A stretch of 64,000 nucleotides of DNA, from contig NZ_JAAVUV010000004.1 of the NCBI RefSeq assembly GCF_018449635.1, positions 496,001 to 560,000 of the forward strand. Direction: 5' to 3'. The stretch comes from Caballeronia sp. dw_276. Lineage in GTDB: Bacteria > Pseudomonadota > Gammaproteobacteria > Burkholderiales > Burkholderiaceae. The position numbers were made by a program, and so were the translations under genes. Of this stretch, positions 16,666-27,600 are shown one piece after another; the stretch's first letter is position 1; each line of letters begins with the position of its first letter. The notes beneath the pieces were generated by a model. That model was not told the origin of the DNA, ran no database searches, and saw nothing but the letters and a program-made list of their open reading frames with translations.

Positions 16666-18402
16666 TCATCCGTTCACAACAGCTGGCTCGGAACCATACG
16701 TCTCGCTGATGATGCTGCCGTTGTCGAGTTTCAGCACGCGATCGGCGATTGGGAAGTACCGGTCATCGTGCGTGATCACGACCACGGTCTTTCCTGCGCG
16801 ACGCAACTCCGGCAATAATTGCTCGTAGAACACGGCCTTGAACGCGGGGTCCTGATCGGCGGCCCATTCATCGAAGAGATAGAAAGGCCGGTCCTCGAGA
16901 TACGCGATCACCAGCGCAAGCCGCTTGCGTTGTCCAGTGGAAAGCGCGCGCGTCGAGAACGCGCCGTCCACCACTTGCACTTTGTGATCCAGCGCGAGCT
17001 TGCCGATCAGCGCATTCGCGCGAGCATCGGCCTGGGCACGTGAAGGATCGTTCGGATCGACGATGCCAAGCAGTGCATCGAACAAATGGAAGTCGTTGAA
17101 AACCGCCGTGAAGCGCTCGCGATAAGCAGGACGTTCCAGCGCGCCTACAGGCCTGCCATCGATCTCGATGACACCTCCTTCAGGCTCGTAAAGACCCGTC
17201 AGCACCTTTGCAAGCGTAGTCTTGCCGCTACCATTTCCCCCCACGATAAACACCAGCTCGCCCGGCCTGAACGTCAGGTCGACAGGCCCGATGCGGAACA
17301 TGCGTTCGTCGCGCTCATGGAAATACGAGTGAGTGACACCGCGCAGATTCAACGTCTTGAAGGGCGCATGAGAAGCACCCGGTGACGGCGGCGCCTGACT
17401 GGCCGGCGTGGACAGTCCGCCAAATTCGGCCATTACCTTTTCGATCCGGTCGAGCGACACGCGCGCGGCGTTGACGGTCGGCAAGTTGTTGAGCAGGCCA
17501 TCGAGCGGTACCAGCATGAAGAGGAACACGATCACATAACCGGCTGCGGCGGGGGCGTCGGCGCGTACGCCAAGCGACGGCCAGAAGGCGGCTGCGCCCA
17601 AGAACACGTAGAACACAAAGATGATCCAGCCCACGCCTACAGCGTAAGCGCTGAACGCGCGCCGCCGATGATCACGCACTTCGCCGATCGCCATTCCCAG
17701 TTGTCCATCGACGAACTGTCTTGCGCGTGCCTGATGCAGCTTCAGTTCCTTGGCGCCCGTGAATAGCGCGCCGAGATAGCTGAACAATTTGTCCTGCGAC
17801 TTGCCGGCCGCTTCCAGCGATGCGATCGCACGTTTGTCGCCTGTGTAATAGCCGAACGACCCGACCACGATTGCGGTCAGCGCGAGCAAGCACACCGGCA
17901 ACGACAGCCAAGCCAGATAAGCAAGACACCCACACACGATGGAACCGTGCATCACGATGTTTGGCAACGCGAAGAACAGCATGGAAACGTTGGTGGCGTC
18001 GTCGGTCAGGACCGATTGAACGGGCGCCGCGCCGATGCGTTCGACATCGCGCAACTCGGCCGTCGCAACGCGCCTCGCGACCCGTTCGCGCAGTTGCGCC
18101 ATGGTGTCCTGAGAAAGCCGCGCGAATAGCACGCCCGACACGATCCGCGTGGCAAGCGCGACGATCGCGCAAAGCGCGAACCGCCATGCGAGCGAGCTGT
18201 CCGCCGATGACGGCTGCGAAAGCGCACGGTTCAGCGTTGCAACGAGCGTCACGCTGGCAACACCGTTCAACACACACGCGGCGATGGCAAGCGTGAACGC
18301 GCCGCGTGAACGCTTGAGCAGCGTGAGGATCAGGCGCGAGGCTGGCTTGGGCGGCACGGACTCGTTCGAGGAGGCGTCGGAACGCTCGGTGGCTGAGGTC
18401 AT
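16666..18402 (-). CDS. orbE: Siderophore-peptide ABC exporter, cyclic peptide exporter family (OrbE/PvdE-like)
   Basis: 578 residues from the ATG at 18402; the frame extends upstream but would cross the promoter. Six membrane helices occupy the first 320 residues, followed by an ATPase domain with Walker A GGNGSGKTT, a degenerate signature LSTGQRKRLA and Walker B FYLFDEWAADQDP. The EWAADQDP end of Walker B is characteristic of the cyclic-peptide/siderophore exporter family that includes SyrD, PvdE and OrbE. It should move the peptide siderophore or its precursor to the periplasm. It is divergent from the NRPS genes, with its own OrbS-type promoter, as for orbE in Burkholderia. Confidence 0.85.
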   Translation of the reverse strand: MTSATERSDASSNESVPPKPASRLILTLLKRSRGAFTLAIAACVLNGVASVTLVATLNRALSQPSSADSSLAWRFALCAIVALATRIVSGVLFARLSQDTMAQLRERVARRVATAELRDVERIGAAPVQSVLTDDATNVSMLFFALPNIVMHGSIVCGCLAYLAWLSLPVCLLALTAIVVGSFGYYTGDKRAIASLEAAGKSQDKLFSYLGALFTGAKELKLHQARARQFVDGQLGMAIGEVRDHRRRAFSAYAVGVGWIIFVFYVFLGAAAFWPSLGVRADAPAAAGYVIVFLFMLVPLDGLLNNLPTVNAARVSLDRIEKVMAEFGGLSTPASQAPPSPGASHAPFKTLNLRGVTHSYFHERDERMFRIGPVDLTFRPGELVFIVGGNGSGKTTLAKVLTGLYEPEGGVIEIDGRPVGALERPAYRERFTAVFNDFHLFDALLGIVDPNDPSRAQADARANALIGKLALDHKVQVVDGAFSTRALSTGQRKRLALVIAYLEDRPFYLFDEWAADQDPAFKAVFYEQLLPELRRAGKTVVVITHDDRYFPIADRVLKLDNGSIISETYGSEPAVVNG

Positions 18403-18457
18403 CACGTTTGGAAATTTAGAGAGGCATGGCGGCGCGGAATACGCCCCTTGCCTCATT

Positions 18458-18482
18458 GACGTTTGGGCGGCGCAAATCTTTA
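18458..18482 (-). promoter_or_regulatory. OrbS/PvdS-type iron-starvation promoter for the exporter gene
   Basis: Read on the minus strand: TAAAG (18482-18478), 16 bases, then CGTC (18461-18458). This fits the -35 TAAA and -10 CGTC elements of PvdS/OrbS-type ECF sigma factors. It would give a leader of about 50 bases before the exporter start at 18402. A matching element faces the other way 40 bp further on. Confidence 0.65.
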
Positions 18483-18522
18483 GTCGTGTGTGAAGCCGAT
18501 CTCCTGGCCGCAAAAATAAAGG

Positions 18523-18547
18523 TAAATATTCTTGTGCGCAAATCGTC
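18523..18547 (+). promoter_or_regulatory. OrbS/PvdS-type iron-starvation promoter for the NRPS operon
   Basis: TAAAT (18523-18527), 16 bases, then CGTC (18544-18547), a textbook PvdS-box layout. Transcription would start near 18555, which supports translation from the ATG at 18620 rather than the ATG at 18554. In Burkholderia the ornibactin locus has OrbS promoters before the exporter and before the first NRPS gene, exactly the two places seen here. Confidence 0.7.
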
Positions 18548-18619
18548 ATCCCAATGAAGCCGCAATTCCTGTGGCCATTGAGCGTGCCGAAGCGGCCCGG
18601 CTCAGAGGACTTCACGCCT

Positions 18620-21600
18620 ATGACGACGCACACGACCCGTTTTCCGACCGCGCTGCATATACGTATCAGCGCATTGGCGCGCCTGGCGCCCGATGCTCCC
18701 GCGCTAACGTCGTTCTCGCCGGTGGAGACGCGGCTTTCGCGAGGTGAGCTGGACCGCCGTGCGGAAAACCTGGCATCGCAATTACGTGCGGCGGGCGTCA
18801 AGACGGAGGTGCGGGTTGGCGTGTGCGTCGAGCGCTCGTGCGAGTTGTTCGTGGCGCTTTTGGCTGTACTGAAGGCGGGCGGCGTGTTCGTTCCGCTCGA
18901 TCCTCATCATCCGGCGGCACGGCTTGACTGGATCGTGAAGGACGCAGGACTGGTGCACGGCGTCGTGGACGTTGCAGCGGATGAAACAATGCGTCAGCGG
19001 TTCTCGCAATGTTTGACGATATCGAGTGAGGATATTTCGGGCAGCGTAGGAATCGATCAGGAATCCGACGAAACGTTCGTCCATCCACATGCCGCCGCGT
19101 ACATGATCTACACGTCCGGGTCCACAGGAACGCCAAAGGCTGTCGTAGTCGAACATGGGCCGCTGGCCGCGCATTGCGATGCGTTGACGGCAACGCTGCC
19201 TATCGCAGCCGATGACCGTCTTCTGCATTTTGCATCGGTCAATTTCGATGCCGCGCACGAATGCTGGCTGGCCCCGCTTGCTGTGGGTGCGAGCATCGTC
19301 ATTACGGATCCGCCGCCGTTCGCGCCCGAGGCCGCGCTCGCGATGATCGATCGCGAACAGGTGAACATTGCGGCTTTTCCGCCGGCGTATTTGCGTGAGT
19401 TTGCCGCGCTTGCCGAGCGATCCGGCGTGCCTCAGTCATTGCGGGTGCTTGCGTTTGGCGGCGAGGCACTGTCGCAGCATGCCTTCTATGCAGTGCGGCG
19501 CGTGTTTCCAACGGTCCGGCTCGTGAATGGTTACGGGCCGACCGAAGCCATCATGTCGCCGATGTTATGGCCCGTTGCACCAGGTGTCACGCCCGAGCTT
19601 TCAGGCGATGACGCGTACGCGGCATTGCCCATCGGGTGTGCGATTGGGCCTCGAGTTGCGCGTATCGGCGATGCGGACGAGTTGCTGCTCGGCGGCGCGT
19701 GTCTTGCGCGTGGTTACCACGGTCGCGCGGCGCTGACGGCCGAACGTTTTCTTCCCGATGCATCCGGCGAGCCGGGTGCGCGGATTTATCGAACGGGGGA
19801 TCGCGCGCGCTTACGTCAAGATGGCGCGTACGACTATCTTGGCCGTATCGATGATCAGGTGCAGGTTCGCGGCGTGCGCGTCGAGCCCGGTGAGATCGCC
19901 GCGTGTTTGCGAGCGCATCCGTTGGTGCGCGATGCAGCCGTGCTAGCCGATTTGGCCGATGGCCGTACAGTGTTGACCGCGTGCATCGTGGCGACAGATG
20001 AATTGGACGATGCAACGATCAAGGCATATGTAGAGGAACGGTTGCCGGATGCGTGGCAGCCGCATCGATACACACGTCTTGGTCACCTTTCGTACACGCT
20101 CAATGGCAAGCTCGATCGCGATGCACTGCGACGGGCGGTATTGGCGCTTGTTGCCAAACCGGATGAGAATTTCACCGCGCCGCATACCGATACCGAACGC
20201 TGGCTCGCGGCATGTTGGCAACGCATCCTGGGCGACGCTTCGCTCGTTGGCCGCGAGGATCGCTTCTTCAATCGCGGCGGCGATTCACTCGCGGCGATGC
20301 AACTGCAAGCCGCCATCCGCAGCGAACTCGGCGTCAACCTGCGGCTCGATACGCTATTCGATGATCCCCAACTCGATGCACTCGCGGCATTGATCGACGG
20401 CAGCGAACGTGAATCCGGCACGCCTCAGGTTGCGTTGACACGCATGCCTCCGATGCCCGCCGGTGCGAGGTTTATCGATCGTCCGGCATCTTTTGCACAG
20501 CAACGATTCTGGGTGATCGCGCAGACGCAAAATGCAGGCTCGGCGTATCACATCGCTGGTCACTGGACCCTTCGTGGCGCGCTCGATACGCAGGCGCTGC
20601 AACAGGCGCTCGATCATGTGATCGGGCGTCACGAAGCCTGGCGCACGACTCTCGTCGAAAACGACGATGGCGTTGTCATGCAGCGCATTCACTCGAATTT
20701 GCCGGTGCGCATCGGGCACGTGAACCTGATTCACCTGAACGATAGCGAACAACGCGCGCAATCGGATCGTCTCGCGCAAGACCACGCGGCTCAGTCGTTC
20801 GACCTTGCCGAGGGCCCTTTGCTGCGCGCGACATTAGTGACATTCTCAACCGAGTCACATCGGCTGATGCTCGCGGTACATCACGCGGTCAGTGACGGCT
20901 GGAGCTCACGCTGCGCCTTCGATGAACTCGCGTTGGCGTATACCGCGTTCACTGAAGGTCGCGATCCGCGTCTGCCGGCGCTGCCGATTCAATACGCCGA
21001 CTACGCGCAATGGCAACGCGATCTGGTCGCGAGCGCGGAGGGCGCGCGTCAGATCGGGTTCTGGCGCAAGGAACTCGATGCCGCGCCCGAACCCCTTGCC
21101 CTGCCTTACGATCGTGCACGACCTGCCGAGCGTGATCATCGTGGAGGGCGTGTGGCGTTGCGGCTCGATACGGACACGACAAACGCGCTACACGCGCTTG
21201 CACACCGCGTCCACGCGTCGCCGTTTGCAGTGCTGCTTGCGGCGTTCGATGCGTGGCTTTATCGGCTGACAGGGACCACGGATCTGGTTGTTGCAGTGCC
21301 CGTGGCGCATCGTCAGCGCGCGGAAACTGCGCCTTTGATTGGACTGTTTTTGAATACGCTCGCGCTGCGTGCGAAGGTCGAGCCGCTTGCATCTTTCGAG
21401 GTGTTGATCGACTCGGTTCGCGCGGCAACTTTGAGTGCGTTCGCGCATCAGGACGTGCCCTTCGATCAGGTTCTCGACGCCATCAAACCGCCCGTGCGTC
21501 GCGGCGAAGAATGGTTGCGCGTGAAGTTCGCCCAACAGTTCGATGCCGAGATCAAAGCCGAACTAGCCGGTGTGTCCGCCGTTGCGGCGCCGGGGCCCGA

Positions 21601-24600
21601 CCTCTCCGCGCGCTTCGACTTCGCGCTCGATTTCACGGACAATTCGAGTGGTATCGAACTCGTGGCGGCGTATGCGTTGGATTGCATCGATACCCGTACG
21701 GCAGAAGCGTGGCTCCGGAGTTTCGCCGCGCTAGTCGCACACGCCGTGCGCGATCCGCAAATTCCTGTGGCGCTGGTCGATTGCGCAAATAATCTAAACG
21801 TGCAATCGGGCCGTACGCTGGCAACGCCCGGCAGCGATGTTCTGTCGTTGATCGTGGCTCATGCGGTAACGACGCCGCAACGCGTGGCGGTCGCCGATGA
21901 ACACACGCAACTGACGTGTGCCGAACTCGATCATGCATCGAACCGTGTTGCGATCGCGTTGCAACAGCGCGGCACAGGGATCGAACAGCCGGTGGTGGTG
22001 TGCATCGAGCGCTCGGTAAAGTTTGTCGTGGCGTTACTTGGCGTGCTGAAGTCGGGCGCATACGCCGTATTGCTCGATCCCGCGATGCCATCCGAACGTC
22101 TTGCGGCTGCCGCTGATTCTTGCGGAGCGCACGTGGCGCTTATTGCAACCGCAACGCGAAGCATTGGCAATGCGCAAGTACTGGATATCGATGCCATCGG
22201 ACAGGACGACTCGCTGTCAAACGCGAGCGGTCGACGCGTGCCGCCATTACCGGAACAGGCTGCGTATCTGATCTTTACGTCGGGCTCGACGGGTACGCCA
22301 AAAGGCGTTGTGGTTTCGCATCGTGCGCTTGCCGATTACGTGCAAGGCATGCTCGACGAACTCGATCCCGCACCCAACCTATCTATGGCAATGGTCTCCA
22401 CGGTCGCTGCCGACCTCGGGCACACGACGCTCTTCGGTGCATTGTGTTCGGGACGCACGTTGCATTTGCTGCCGGCAGCATGCGCCTTCGATCCGGACCG
22501 GTTCGCGCAGGAAATGCGTACGCGCGATGTCGGCGTGCTGAAGATCGTGCCAGGCCATCTTCATGCATTGCTCGATGCACAGCGCCCGGCTGACGTGCTT
22601 CCATCGCATGCGTTGATAACGGGTGGCGAGATCTTGCCGTGGGTTCTGGTCGATCGGATCGCGGCGCTCAAACCTGGTTGCCGCGTCATCAACCACTATG
22701 GGCCGACTGAAACCACAGTGGGGTCGCTCGTTTGCGATACCTCCGGTTTCACACAAGCGGATTTGCGTAGTCAATCGGTTCCGGTGGGCCGACCGTTGCC
22801 GAACGCTTATGCGTGCGTGTTCGATGCATTGGGATCAAGCGTACCGGTTGGCGCGATCGGCGAGCTTTATCTGGGAGGTCCGGGCGTTGCGCGCGGTTAT
22901 CTCGGTCGCGCGGCGGCCACGGCGGAAAAGTTCGTTCCGCATCCCGGCGCGACGGGTGAACGTCTGTACAGAACGGGCGATCGTGTTCGCTTACGCGCCG
23001 ATGGCCGCCTGGACTTCCTCGGACGTCTCGACGATCAAGTAAAGATCCGCGGTTACAGGGTTGAGCCAGGCGAAGTAAGCGCGATGCTGCGAACCATTGA
23101 TGGCGTCATGCAAGCGGAAACGCTCGCGGTCGAACAGGATGGGCGCTTGCGGCTTGCATCGTTCGTGACGTTGACCGAGGGTAGCGTTCAAACGGAAGCG
23201 GCTTTGCGCGAAGCGCTCGCGCTGCGCGTGCCTGAGTACATGATTCCCTCGGTACTCGCAGTGCTGGAGGCACTTCCGGTGACGCCTAACGGCAAAGTAG
23301 ATCGCGCTGCGCTGCGCGAAATCGCGGGCGCTCCCGCACCTGTCGAAAGCGACGGCGATGCACCTCGCGGACCGACGGAAGATACACTCGCTGCTGTCTG
23401 GAAAGACGTATTGAAAGTCGAACGTATTGGTCGTGGCGACAATTTCTTCGAACTCGGCGGCGACTCGATTCTCGTGCTTCAAGTGATCGCGCGATCGAGA
23501 AAACGTGGTGTGCGTTTTACGCCGAAGCAACTCTTCGATGGCCCGACTATCGCGCGACTGGCAACGGTCGCAACCTCGACGGATGCAGCGGTTATTCCGA
23601 AGCCAAGCACGCCGCCTCGTGCTTCAAATGCAGTGCTTACGCCTGCGCAACTCCGGTTTTTCGCACTGGACATGCCGCAACGCGGACACTGGAACCAGTC
23701 GGTTCAGTTCGATACACAAACGCCATTCGACCTCGACGCTTTCGCGCGTGCCTTCAACGCGCTGCTTACGCATCACGAGATTTTCAGCCAGCGTTTCGTA
23801 CAGCGTTCTGGCGGGAATACTTGGTCGATAGTTCAAGCGGCGAAGCCTTTCGATACCTTACCGCTTGCCGCCACCACCGCAACCGATCGAGCCGATGCGC
23901 TCGCACAATTCGACGCATTGCAATGCACACTCGATATCACGAACGGCCCGCTTGTCTGCGCGCTCGCGGCGACGCTTCCTGACGGAAGCGCGCAACTCTA
24001 TCTGGCGATTCATCACCTGATCGTCGATGGCGTTTCGTGGCGCATCTTGCTTGAGGATCTTGACACGACCTACCGGGCCGCGATCGAGCGGCGCGCGGTA
24101 CGTTTGCCGCCCACGGGTTCACGGGCACAGGATTGGGCTGCGCGTCTTGCACGCGCCGCGCGTGATCCGAGTTCCCAGTTCGCACAGGAAACATCGTACT
24201 GGTCCGCGCTTTCAGGTGATTACGATGACTTGCCGATCGACCATCCTGAAGCATCAGCGACAAATGCTGACGCCGTGGTTTTTGAACAGACACTCGATGC
24301 CGATCTGACGCGCGCCGCGCTGAGCGAAGCAAACGCAGCGTACCGGACGCAAACGGTCGAGATACTTGTTGCCGCGCTGGCTCATGCGTTTCAGGAGAAA
24401 ACGGGACAGACGTCGTGCCGTATCGAACTCGAAGGCCACGGCCGTGAAGCGTTGTTCGATGACATCGATGCAAGCCGAACGCTCGGCTGGCTGACGAGTC
24501 ATTACCCGGTTGCGCTGGACCTTGGCGAAACGCCTCTGGGCACGCTCACCCAGGTGAAAGACACGTTGCGCGCAGTGCCCAACAAGGGCCTTGGCTTTGG

Positions 24601-27600
24601 CGTACTGCGTCACTACGGCGACGATGCCACCCGAAAAGTGCTCGAAGCCATACCGCGTCCGCGCGTTACGTTCAACTATCTTGGTCAGTTCGAAGTTCCC
24701 CGCGACGCCTTGCTCAACCCGCGCTTTGGCGGCGCAGGTCGTGAACGGGACCTGGCCGGACCGCTAGGCAATACGCTTGCGATCCACGCATATATCGATA
24801 CGATCGGTTCACGGTCGCTAAGGTTGCACTGGGTCTACGCTGGCACCCAATTCCATCGCGCGACGATTGAAGCATTGGCGCAGCTTTTCGAAACCGCGCT
24901 CGCAAGCATCGTGGCGGCATGCGCGACTCGTCTCGAAGTTCATGGCGGCGGCGCGACCCCGGGTGACTATCCATTGGCGCGCGCAGCAGGTTTGAATCAG
25001 GCTGCGCTCAACCGCTTGCCGCATGATCTGCGCTCCATCGACGACATCTATCCGCTTTCGCCGATGCAGCAGGGCATTCTGTTCCATTCGTTGCTCGCAC
25101 CGGAGCAGGCGACCTACATCAATCAACTCGTTGCAACGCTGCACGCGCCGGACGTACAACGTCTGCGCACCGCATTCGATAGTGCGGTTCCCCGTCACGA
25201 CATCTTGCGCACAAGCTTCACGCCCGGCGAAGCCACACCGATGCAGATCGTGCATCGCCAGGCGCGCTTGCCCGTAGAAATGCTCGACTGGCGTGGGCAG
25301 GGTGAGCTTGCGCTCGAGTCATGGCTTGCAGCCGATCGGGCCCGCGGTTTTGATCTGAGCAAACCGCCGCTGATGCGCGTGACGCTCATCCAGATCGCGG
25401 ACGACGAATGGAAACTTGTCTGGACCCGACATCATCTTCTGCTCGACGGCTGGAGCACCGCGCGTCTTTTCGCCGATATCCTGCGCGACTGCATGGAGCC
25501 AGCACGCCCGCAGTTCGCGGTGCCCGCAAAGGCACGCTATCGCGATTTCATCGCGTGGCTGGCGCAGAAGGATACAAACGCGGAAAAAGCATTCTGGCTT
25601 GAATGTCTTGCACTTCTCGATGAACCCGTGCTCGTTGCGAAACGCGAACCGGATATGCAGACTGGCAATCGTACGTGGCGCGCGGCATTCGACGCGAGGA
25701 CCATGTCCCGCATCACGGATACCGCGCGCCGGCTTCACATCACGCTCAACACACTTGTGCAAGGAGCGTGGGCGCTGGCGTTGCAACGTGTGACGCATCA
25801 ATCGACGGTCGCGTTTGGCGCAACGGTGGCGGGGCGTCCTGATGCGCTGCCCGACGTCGATACCGTGCTTGGACTCTTCATCAATACGTTGCCCGTCATC
25901 ACGGAACCTTCGCCGCAGCGTGAAGCCGCAACATGGTTACGGGCGCTGCAAGCCGATAACGCGGCTGCCGCAGAACACGCTCACACACCGCTTGCCGATA
26001 TCCAGCAGTGGGCAGGTCGGGGAGGCGGTGCGCTCTTCGACACGCTGCTTGTATTCGAAAACTATCCCGTAGATGAAGCATGGGCCGGCCGGGATGAGCG
26101 CTCGCTCAAGATGCGCGATTTGCGCAATATCGAATCGACTGATTTCGCGGTTACGCTCGTGGTTGAAGCGGGTGAATCGATGACCATCGACTACGGTTAT
26201 GACGCCGCGCGTATCGACGAAAAACGCGTCGCGATGTTGCATCGCGCATTTGCGGCATGTCTCGGAGCGCTTGTCGAAAGCCCGCATGCATTGCTTGGCA
26301 CTATCTCGATAGCAAGTCCGGATGATATCGCCGCGATCGCGCAATGCAACGCGACCACCTACATTTCACCGGAGCAACAGCAGTTGCCGCTGCATCGCCA
26401 ATTCGAACTCGCTGCCAAGGTCTCACCGCATGCGATCGCGCTCGAATTCGTTGATGCGAGCGGCGAGCTGCGCCAGATGTGCTACAGCGAACTCGACGCC
26501 CTGGCGAATCGTGTTGCGGCCGCGCTCGTAGCAAGAAGCGTCGTGCCGGATATGGTGGTGGCGTTGTGCGTGGAGCGTTCGTTTGACATGGTCATAGCGC
26601 TCATGGGCGTGCTGAAGGCGGGCGCCGCGTATTTGCCCATTGACCCTGATTATCCCGCTGAGCGCATCGCGTATTTGCTCAAGGATGCGCAGCCTGCCGT
26701 CGTGTTGACGCAAGCGCATCTGCGCGAGCGCGTTGAAGCGAATGCCGCGAACGTTGCCACCGTCGCCGAGTTGATGCAAGACAACACGACGTTCGCCGCG
26801 CGCGCTGACGTTCACGCAAAACAGCTTGCATACCTGATCTATACGTCGGGATCGACGGGCAAGCCCAAGGGCGCGGGCAACACGCACGGCGCGTTGTCGA
26901 ACCGCATTGCATGGATGCAACGCGCTTACACACTGACCGGTGGTGATGTCGTGCTGCATAAGACCCCGTTCGGTTTCGATGTCTCCGTGTGGGAGTTCGT
27001 CTGGCCGTTGTCGGTGGGAGCGAAGCTCGCGATTGCCGCGCCGGGCGATCATCGCGATCCGGCGCGACTTGTTGCTGCCATCGAAGCACGCGGCGTGACG
27101 ATGTTGCACTTCGTTCCTTCGATGCTCGCGGCGTTTGTCGCGTACCTCGAAGACTTCAACGCTGCTGCACGTTGCACGACCCTACAGCGGATCATTGCGA
27201 GCGGCGAGGCGCTTGCGCCGGAACTCGTTGCACGTGTCGCGCAGTTGCTGCCGAACGCGCGCTTGTACAACCTGTACGGTCCGACCGAAGCTGCCATAGA
27301 TGTCTCGCATTGGACCTGCAGTGCAAACGATGGAAACGCGGTGTCGGTGCCTATCGGCCACGCAATCGACAACCTGCAACTGCACGTTCTCGATGCCGCG
27401 ATGCATCCGCTGCCTGAAGGCGCGGTCGGCGAGTTGTATTTGGGCGGAGCCGGGCTTGCACGCGGGTATCTCGGGCGGCCGGCGCTTACCGCCGAGCGTT
27501 TCGTGCCCGATCCCTTCGTAGTGGGCGCACGTTTGTATCGAACGGGTGATCTTGCGTGCCGCCGCAGTGATGGCGCGCTCGACTATCTCGGCCGTATCGA

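Noticed and set aside
18554..18620. Earlier ATG for the first NRPS gene
   Set aside because: It would lie at or before the transcription start predicted by the OrbS-type promoter and has no ribosome site; the ATG at 18620 has AGAGGA.
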